Part shown: one piece after another, positions 8,013-14,168 of the stretch
Position numbering within the stretch: the stretch's first letter is position 1
Layout: each line of letters opens with the position of its first letter
DNA from: Phoronis ovalis
Taxonomy: Eukaryota; Phoronida; Phoronidae
Length of the DNA: 14,168 nucleotides
NCBI GenBank assembly: GCA_028565635.1
Contig: JAOXYB010033885.1
Location: 1-14,168 of the forward strand
Reading direction: 5' to 3'
Position numbers and translations under genes: made by a program
Notes under the pieces: generated by a model
What the model was told of the DNA's origin: nothing
The model's input: the letters and a program-made list of their open reading frames with translations, nothing else
The model's database searches: none

Positions 8013-9120
8013 AAATTTTGATTTTCTAATGCTGTTTAATTTCCTGCTATCTGGTGCACAGGGGACTGGTGTTAAAAAAATATAAAACGAATAAAAAATA
8101 TGAAATGAATGAAATAAATATATTTCCACTTCTGTAAGAGACTATTATTTTCCCGGTTTCATTATATTTATTTTGCTGTCTGTTTACTTTATTATGCTGC
8201 ACAGCAGGTGCAATCTATTGATGTTGTACCTTTTTTCTTCCAATTTCCAAAAGTCTATATTTTAAAAAAGCTTTGAGCTACAGGTACCAAACTTGAGGTG
8301 TATACTTAGTAGGCAGGGGGACATACAAAAATTAGGTCAGGGGTAAATTTGAGGTCAATAGGTTAAATTTCAAAAATGTCTTAAAACATTAAAAAATTAT
8401 TCCGGTTTCATTTTACGTATTTATTCAACTGTCATGATTTATTCCAGTTCCATTTTATTTTTTCTAGATTTGTTATTTTTACTATTATATTTTCAATTAA
8501 GTTAATATGCATAATTGTATAGGAACATTATAATGGTTAGTTAAAACATAACTCTACATGCATGTACTCACATCACATAGAAATCTAAGAATCCACAGTC
8601 AAATTAAAAATGCATGACTATAAGAAACTATCACAATTTCATATAGTACTTTAATTATCTATCAATCAACAACATGACCCCCACATGGCATATCTACTTC
8701 CCATCATTTGTTGCATGTGGTCCCTGGCATATGGTATATGTTAGAGGAACTATAATTATTATCTGAGGGTAAAATATCTGGCATGCCTTTGTTCAAGACT
8801 AGCAAATTGACACTAACTCAACATACTGAAAAGTGGAGTTATAAAGGACTAGAAAAAATATTTTAATTTACACATGGAAAATCATGGGCAAAGAACACCC
8901 CAGGGCATCTCTTTCAACTAGCAATATTATGCTAAAAGCAGTTGGTGGAAACTGTGGCATAAAGCAAGCTCCCTGGCACTACTTATTCAGAATGAGCCAT
9001 AATGACAGAATAGACGCAGCAGGGAATGACGGACCATGCAGAGAGAAAGGCTTTTATCTCGGTTGGCAAAAGATTAATGGCATAATTATGTCGCTCTTTT
9101 TAAATTGAAGGAATATAACA
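8013..9120. other. AT-rich non-coding stretch with a short direct repeat
   Basis: No gene recognised. CCCGGTTTCATTATATTTAT at 8152 and TCCGGTTTCATTTTACGTAT at 8401 begin two similar segments of about 30 bases, each continuing to a CTGTC. Near 8280 there is CAGGTACCAAACTTGAGGTG, a phrase of a type seen in dispersed invertebrate repeats. The 74-codon reading at 8884-9108 has no recognisable family. Confidence 0.4.
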
Positions 9121-10075
9121 AAAATTGACAATGGTAAGGCCCAGACAGATGGATTTATTCAGACTGGACCGAAATATTCTCAAGGGCCATCAACATTACT
9201 TTGTTGTAACTGGATACCATCATTTTTTAACATTTTGAGCAATTTCAGAAATTTAAACTACATCCAAATGACCTTATGACCTCAAGGTCAACAATGGCTT
9301 GCACTAGGGATGTCACACTTCAAGTACCATGTTCCAAACTGTAACCATCTTCGAGATATAAGCTTACTGAAAATTGAATAATCAATAAATTAATTGAAGA
9401 TGCCAAAAAATAAAAAATTCACCTTTTTGTACCGAAGTATTTTTAAAGGTTTTCAAAATTACTTTGTAACTTGATACTATCATTTTTGAACATTTTAAGC
9501 AATTTTAGAAGTTTGACCTTTGACCTCCAAATGACTTGCTGACCTCAAGGCCAACAATGGCCTACATTTGGGATGTTACACCTTAAGGACCATTTCCAAA
9601 ACTGTAACCGTCTTCAAGATATAGCTCAGTAAAAATTGAAAGATCAATAAACGAATTGAAAAGATGCCAAAATATTAAAAAAATCACTTTTAGTGCCTAA
9701 ATGGTTTCAGTGGTTATCAAATTACTTCGTTGAAACTTGATACTATCATTTTTCAACCTTTTAAGCAATTTTAGAAATCTGATCTTTGACCTCCAAATGA
9801 CCTTTTGACCTCAAAGCAACAAAGATCTAGCCTTGGGATGCCATACCTCAAGTATCATATCCATAACTGTAACCATCTTCGAAATAATAAAAAAATCATC
9901 TTTTAGTAATGAATTATTATCATTTTATAACTTTGACCTCCAATGACCTATTGACCTCAAGGCCAACAATGGCCTACTCTGGGGGGTAACACCTGAAATA
10001 CCGTGACCCTAACTTTAACTGTCTTGAGATATATCTTGCTGAAAATTGGAAGAAGAAGAAGAAAGAAAACCAGGC
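9121..10075. repeat. Degenerate tandem array, four units, rich in TGACCT
   Basis: The anchor ATGACCTNNTGACCTCAAGG starts at 9268, 9531, 9797 and 9943 with variations. Spacing is 263, 266 and 146 bases, so the last unit is shortened by internal deletion. Each unit also carries CAACAATGGCC, a GGGATGTNACACC-like phrase, AACTGTAACC.TCTTC.AGATAT and a CTTGATACTATCATTTTT block. The array begins near a CCCAGACAGATGG phrase and ends in a GAAGAAGAAGAAAGAAA purine run. It is non-coding. Nuclear-receptor half-sites are frequent in it, including a perfect DR1 at 9514-9526. Confidence 0.8.
9514..9526 (-). promoter_or_regulatory. DR1-type nuclear receptor site (sequence match only)
   Basis: TGACCTTTGACCT is the exact complement of AGGTCAAAGGTCA, the consensus direct repeat with one-base spacing bound by RXR, HNF4 and related receptors. 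It lies in a repeat unit about 1.2 kb upstream of the HMG exon. Similar partial sites recur in the other units (for example TGATCTTTGACCT near 9780). Function is not shown by sequence. Confidence 0.3.
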
Positions 10076-10721
10076 TTTGTTGACCCTACATATGAATATA
10101 GTTCCGGCATATTAATACATGTATTTTTTCTTTTTTGGGGAGGGCGTGGCGTTTTAATGGGTCAGTTTTTGACACCAAAATCACTAAAAATGCGCATCCC
10201 CATCAAAAAAATATAGTCAGTACTCTCCTGGGGTTCATTAGGTTTTTTTTGAATTACTATATAAATTATGCAGAGGTAGCTTGCCTCCAAGACTTGAGTG
10301 ATCTGCATCAGTGCACCTCATTTCTCAGATTGAGCACATGCCATTTAATTGTAGTCAATCAAAAGTCATATTTAATCAAGTCTTTGTCATTTACATATTT
10401 TGCATAATATGCTTGTCATCATTAACAACTCCTGCATCTCAAGTACTTCATGTGGCACTATGATCAATCGCACTCAGAAAGTGTACATGCAATAACTTAT
10501 GGAATCAAAAGTTCTACTTAGTCAAATCTGAAATTGTGTACTATTTATTTGTTTTATTGACATATTTAAATTTAAAAAATTATCAAGAAGACAATTTTTA
10601 AACTCATTTCAAAATAAACTTTGATTAAAACTCTATCTACCAGGCGTGAATAGTCTCATCAAAATCATTCAAACTTATTTATTGCTGCAGCCCGCGTATT
10701 TATAAAATATTTTGTTTCTAG
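10076..10721 (+). other. Probable intron upstream of the HMG exon
   Basis: No coding sequence recognised. The 90-codon reading at 10135-10407 looks fortuitous. The stretch ends in TATTTTGTTTCTAG (10708-10721), a reasonable pyrimidine-rich 3' splice site directly before the HMG-box exon. Its intron status follows from that exon. Confidence 0.5.
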
Positions 10722-10851
10722 TAAGAATTGTTAATGGAAAGGCTGAAAAAATTCCTCGTCCGATGAATGCATTCATGATCTTTTCCAATGCATATCGCAA
10801 GCAAGTGAAAGAAGAATTCCCAAGTGAACCAAATAATGTCATCAGTAGTCG
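10722..10851 (+). CDS. Partial exon of an HMG-box transcription factor (N-terminal half of the box)
   Basis: The exon is open over 42 complete codons and contains KIPRPMNAFMIFSNAYRKQ followed by EEFPSEPNNVISSR. RPMNAFMIF is the hallmark start of the sequence-specific HMG box (SOX/TCF/fungal MAT type); N-N-x-I-S-x-R is the start of helix 2 just before the usual LG..W. Such proteins bind the DNA minor groove in the nucleus. The exon starts after TTTGTTTCTAG, with two bases finishing a split codon. It ends at CG before GTGGGTAAA, splitting the Arg codon where the expected LG should follow in the next exon. A downstream donor, GTAAAA at 10856, is an alternative. The missing half (LGxxWKxL onward) is not found in the window. 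The A-F-M-I-F and PSEPNNVISSR wording is closer to MAT-type HMG boxes than to canonical SOX, so no symbol is assigned. A lone exon could also be a pseudogene remnant, but there are no stops. Confidence 0.8.
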
Positions 10852-11439
10852 GTGGGTAAAACATTTTTCGTCATGTTTACTGATAAATTAACAAAACATC
10901 CATTCGGAAATATACAGATTGTTTCAATTTGGGATTTTGCCTGTGCAACGATTTTCACCTACTCAGCACCAGTGTTGATCCCAGTTTTAGTAACGGTATC
11001 GATTATATATGTCGCCTGTTATTTTAATGCATTTTAGTAAAATAAGACTCATAAAGTCATATATGGAATTTATAACCTGCTGAGGTAAAACATTGGGGAA
11101 TAATAATGAAGACCTGTGAAACAAGAAATTTTCTGTAAAAAGATCATTTTCAGAAAGTGTGTAATATTGAATAATTGTAGGTTATATATGACAATTCTGT
11201 TAGTAAGTTCCTTTTTCCTTATTGAGTAAGAAAAAAGGAACTGTTCCTTTAATTAAATGCGACTTTTCGTTCTCTCAAGATTAAAATTTAAATTGTTTTA
11301 TGTGACGAGAATTAAAAAATGGATCAACTGAGGCTACATATTATTAGTCTTATTATACAGTCTTACCAATTAAACCTACCCACCAGAACCACAGTAGCAG
11401 AAAACATGAAACAACCAAAAAACAATAATTTCTATGCCC
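10852..11439 (+). other. Probable intron downstream of the HMG exon, with a hairpin
   Basis: This begins with the donor-like GTGGGTAAA. No following HMG-box exon is visible. The 61-codon reading from 10852 overlaps the donor and is unrelated to HMG proteins. An imperfect inverted repeat lies at 11206-11242: AGTTCCTTTTTCCTTA pairs with TAAGAAAAAAGGAACT around a short loop. Confidence 0.45.
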
Positions 11440-12660
11440 AGCCACACAGTGGCTTCAGTTTTTACCCGATCAGCTTCATATTCAGCAGAGGATAAGTACA
11501 GGTCAAAGTGCAGGTTGGTTACAATTTGACCACTTTTACATCAGGTCAAGTTGAGGTAAAGACTAAGCATTGACTAGAGGAATCAAAGGTGGATTCACGA
11601 AAGCCATAGGCTGGTGATCGTAATAGGCTATCTTACATTTTAGAATGACCTTAAAAAGTGGGTCAAATGCCGATCCAAATCACAATAACTACTTTGATTT
11701 TTATCTGTTCAGTTTTGTACCTAATGCAGGAAAAATGCAAGTCAAAATAAATATCTGGTAAATTTTTGACCAGATGTTCCAAGATGGCCGACTAGTGGGC
11801 ATTTTTCTCTGAGAAGGCGCTTCACATTGTGCTTAAACCGAAGGAGAAAGGATTGACTAGATGATTCAAAGGTGGATTTACAAAGGCCATAGGTTTGTGG
11901 TGTAATAGATTAGGTGATGGCTTAAAATAACCTTGAGAAGTGGGTCAAACACCAATCCAAACCTTCAATAGTTTTGGGCATAACACTTTCTTTGTCTTGC
12001 AATAACTGCTTCAGTTTTTATCTGATCATCTGCATATTCATTACAGGGAAAGTACAAGCCAAGATGCAGGTTGCTTTATTTGGCTGACTAATGGCCATGT
12101 TTGTTCTCAAAATTGTACATTGTAATAACAGCTTCAGATTTTATCTGATCAACAGGGTAAGTTTAGGTCAGATGTATTTTTGACCTGGATTACTTTTTTA
12201 GTATGACTGACTGGTGGCCATGTTTCTTCCCAAAAGAGCATGTCATACCAGAAAGACAAAACATATTAGAAGATTTGAAGATGGATTCAAGAAACCCATA
12301 GGTTGGTGGGTATAATAAGTTAGATTACATTTTAAAATGACCTTGAGAAGTGGGTTGAATGCCGATCTGAATCTTGTGCATAAAACATTTTTGGTCTTGC
12401 AATAACAGCTTCAGTTTTTACCCAACCAGCAAAGATTAGATACAGGTAAAATCACAGGTGCTTTTAATTTTGTCGTGGATTACTTCCAATATGGCTGACT
12501 GGTGGCCATGTTTGTTCCCTAGAGGGCATGTTACTTCCAATAAGGATGACTGGTGGCCATTAGTTCTGTGTCGCATACCAGAAAGATAAACCGTTGATTA
12601 GACGATTTGAAGGTGGATTCAAGAAGCCATAGGTTGGTGGTCATATTGTACTAAGTTGAA
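11440..12660. repeat. Second degenerate tandem array (about four units)
   Basis: The phrase CCATAGGNTNGTGG recurs at about 11604, 11887, 12296 and 12627, each preceded by GGTGGATT(C/T)A. Other anchors recur between them: CTTCAGTTTTTACCC/ATCTGATCA (11451, 12007, 12130, 12408), ATGGCTGACTGGTGGCCATG variants (about 11783, 12091, 12206, 12491, 12545), and CCTTGAGAAGTGGGTC. Spacing varies from about 280 to 410 bases, so units have indels or partial sub-duplications. It is non-coding, with stops in all frames. Confidence 0.75.
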
Positions 12661-13549
12661 TTTGGAGCAACTACTTAAAAAATTGCACTGCCCACCTACA
12701 TACAACCTAGAACATGATCCGATTCTAGAGATGAGATGGGCATCTGACATTGCAAATATCTTGTTTAACAAACTCACTGCCTTGATGTAGAAAACATAAA
12801 TTTGATGTTGGCTTTATGTAGAATTAGACAATATGTGATCTCATCACAGTTTTTGGACATCTATCTTCGGCAATGTATTCTCTCTTGCATATTAGCGCAC
12901 CCAGGGGGAAATATATATATTTATGGTACTTACTGAAAAGTAGCTAAGATATGGTACAAAGTTATGTATCAGGTTGCCTAATATCTGAAATATCTTGTTT
13001 ATTACACCTGAATTGTTCCTTCAATAGATGTGGCAATTTGAACAGCATGCACAAGGCATCCACTGGAGGTCAATAATAATTAATAAGTCGACTGTCCTCT
13101 TATATTAAGAACTTAAAATATAATTTTCTCACTTAGAAATGTCAGAATGAGGGGAGTGCATACCCCCCACAAATCACCATTCATGACTTTAAAAAAGTAA
13201 ATTCACCGCGCACCAGCAATTTCTAAACCTCCTTCACATATTTCAGTAACTTGTGCTATTCACCATTTGATTCACCACAGTTTTCAAGAGCTGTTCATGT
13301 ATATATCAATTCACAAAATCATAATATGCTTACAAGTCCTGGGATCTGACATTTAATATGATGTTTTTAGAAAAAGCATGTAATATTTATTTATTTATTG
13401 ACTTAACCATGGAATAAGTTGTATATCCTTTACACGTTCTCTCTGTAATTAATGTCTTCAGTTTCAGGGATGCTTTGTACATGAATAAATATAAATATTT
13501 GATGTATCTTTAATTGTAATTTAAGTAGAATATTTTTAAGACTTGTAAA
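12661..13549. other. AT-rich non-coding stretch; nothing recognised
   Basis: No gene, RNA or structured repeat seen apart from a short TATTTATTTATTTATTG run near 13387. Confidence 0.5.
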
Positions 13550-13646
13550 AGCAGGAATTTCGATACGAAACCCAGAAAAAGGGTTCGAATGGTAGGAAAC
13601 ACATGTATTGACGGTTCGAGTCTACACTGGTTATAGGCATAGGCCT
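13550..13646 (+). mobile_element. Solo right arm of element D (truncated copy)
   Basis: AGCAGGAATTTCGAT, then GGGTTCGAATGGTAGGAAAC, GACGGTTCGAGTCTAC and TAGGCCT match the outer part of the right arm of the foldback (3894-3997), with substitutions and small deletions. The complementary left arm and centre are absent, so this is a broken or recombined copy. It shows that D is a dispersed family. Confidence 0.8.
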
Positions 13647-13806
13647 GATTATAGTGAATAGCAATTTCAAATGAGTTTTAACAATTTCAATTGACTATAT
13701 TAGATAACTGCATAAGTTTTCCACAGAAATATTCTATTTAAACCATAATAACATGTGCGAGACCTAATTTAGCCCTAATGGTGCTATGTAGCTAGGATTG
13801 CAATTT

Positions 13807-14020
13807 TGCTCCAGGACGGTACTGTGTAGATGTACATTCTGCCCAAGGATGATGCTGCACAGGTTTTCATCCTGCAGCAAGATAACATTGTGCAAATTTA
13901 CATTCTGCCGCACAGTTTTCACTTTGCAGCAGGATGGTACAGCACATGTTTACATTCAGCTGCGAGAGGATGGCGCTACATTGGCTTACATTCTGGCGCA
14001 GGACGGTGCTGCACTTGCTG
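13807..14020. repeat. 33-bp minisatellite
   Basis: The block ACATTCTGC or a close variant starts at 13834, 13867, 13900, 13919, 13952 and 13988. Spacing is 33, 33, 19, 33 and 36 bases. Units also share a GGATGGTGCTGCACA-type segment. Because the period is a multiple of three, open readings appear on both strands, but they resemble no protein and are not annotated as genes. Confidence 0.75.
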
Positions 14021-14168
14021 ACTACCCAATACCCCCGGGGGGTACTCAAGGTTTTTTGAATACGGGGATGTGCCGCGGAACCCAATCGAACATTTTAGCT
14101 TGCGGTAGCAAACCCAATCCAATTTTTTTGAAATATAAGGGTAGCAATCCAAATTTTGTGAAATATAA
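14021..14168. repeat. Palindrome-led dispersed repeat, cut by the window end
   Basis: It opens with TACCCCCGGGGGGTACTC (palindromic core 14030-14044), then GGGGATGTGCCGCGGAACCC. It ends in two direct-repeat segments of AGCAA(AC)CCAATCCAA...GAAATATAA type, of about 30 bases each. Repeats beginning with a TACCCCC/GGGGGTA core followed by GGGGATGTGCCG are, to my recollection, widespread in marine invertebrate genomes; this is from memory. The far end lies outside the window. Confidence 0.6.

Noticed and set aside
10852-11037. 61-codon reading directly after the HMG exon
   Set aside because: It begins on the splice donor, shows no HMG helix 2/3 sequence, and is better explained as intron.
9121-12660. 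Regularly spaced repeats considered as a CRISPR array
   Set aside because: Units are hundreds of bases long, degenerate and unevenly spaced, and the setting is a eukaryotic genome.
13830-14085. Overlapping plus- and minus-strand readings in the minisatellite
   Set aside because: Openness follows from the 33-base period; no protein resemblance.

Overview
This window looks like intron or intergenic DNA from an invertebrate animal genome. It is AT-rich and repeat-dense, with no bacterial gene organisation, no operons and almost no intact open reading frames. The repeat style suggests a marine invertebrate, possibly a bivalve mollusc: TGACCT-rich tandem repeats, AAAATGGC-type repeats, and a terminal repeat opening on TACCCCCGGGGGG. 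That assignment is inference and the species cannot be fixed from sequence alone.

The left half (about 721-7440) is a stack of nested mobile elements. The outermost (element B, plus strand) is a broken non-LTR retrotransposon. Its reverse transcriptase stops at about 936 and resumes at about 6172. The gap holds a second, different non-LTR retrotransposon (element A, minus strand, about 934-6171), 5'-truncated and riddled with stops and frameshifts. Element A is itself split by a 2460-bp unit (element C, 2283-4742). C has 10-bp terminal inverted repeats and arrays of the pentamer CAGTT that point inward from both ends. Inside C sits a 362-bp near-perfect foldback palindrome (element D, 3636-3997). 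The insertion order is therefore B, then A, then C, then possibly D.

The right half (about 7450-14168) is mostly non-coding repeat. It holds a GC-rich patch with a hairpin, a four-unit degenerate tandem array rich in nuclear-receptor half-sites (about 9120-10075), a second degenerate array (about 11440-12660), a solo arm of element D (13550-13646), a 33-bp minisatellite (13807-14020), and a palindrome-led repeat that runs off the window edge.

The only convincing host coding sequence is one 130-bp exon (10722-10851, plus strand). It encodes the N-terminal half of an HMG box and has plausible splice sites on both sides. The rest of that gene is not visible, so much of the right half may be its introns. 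No tRNA, rRNA, CRISPR or other RNA gene was found.
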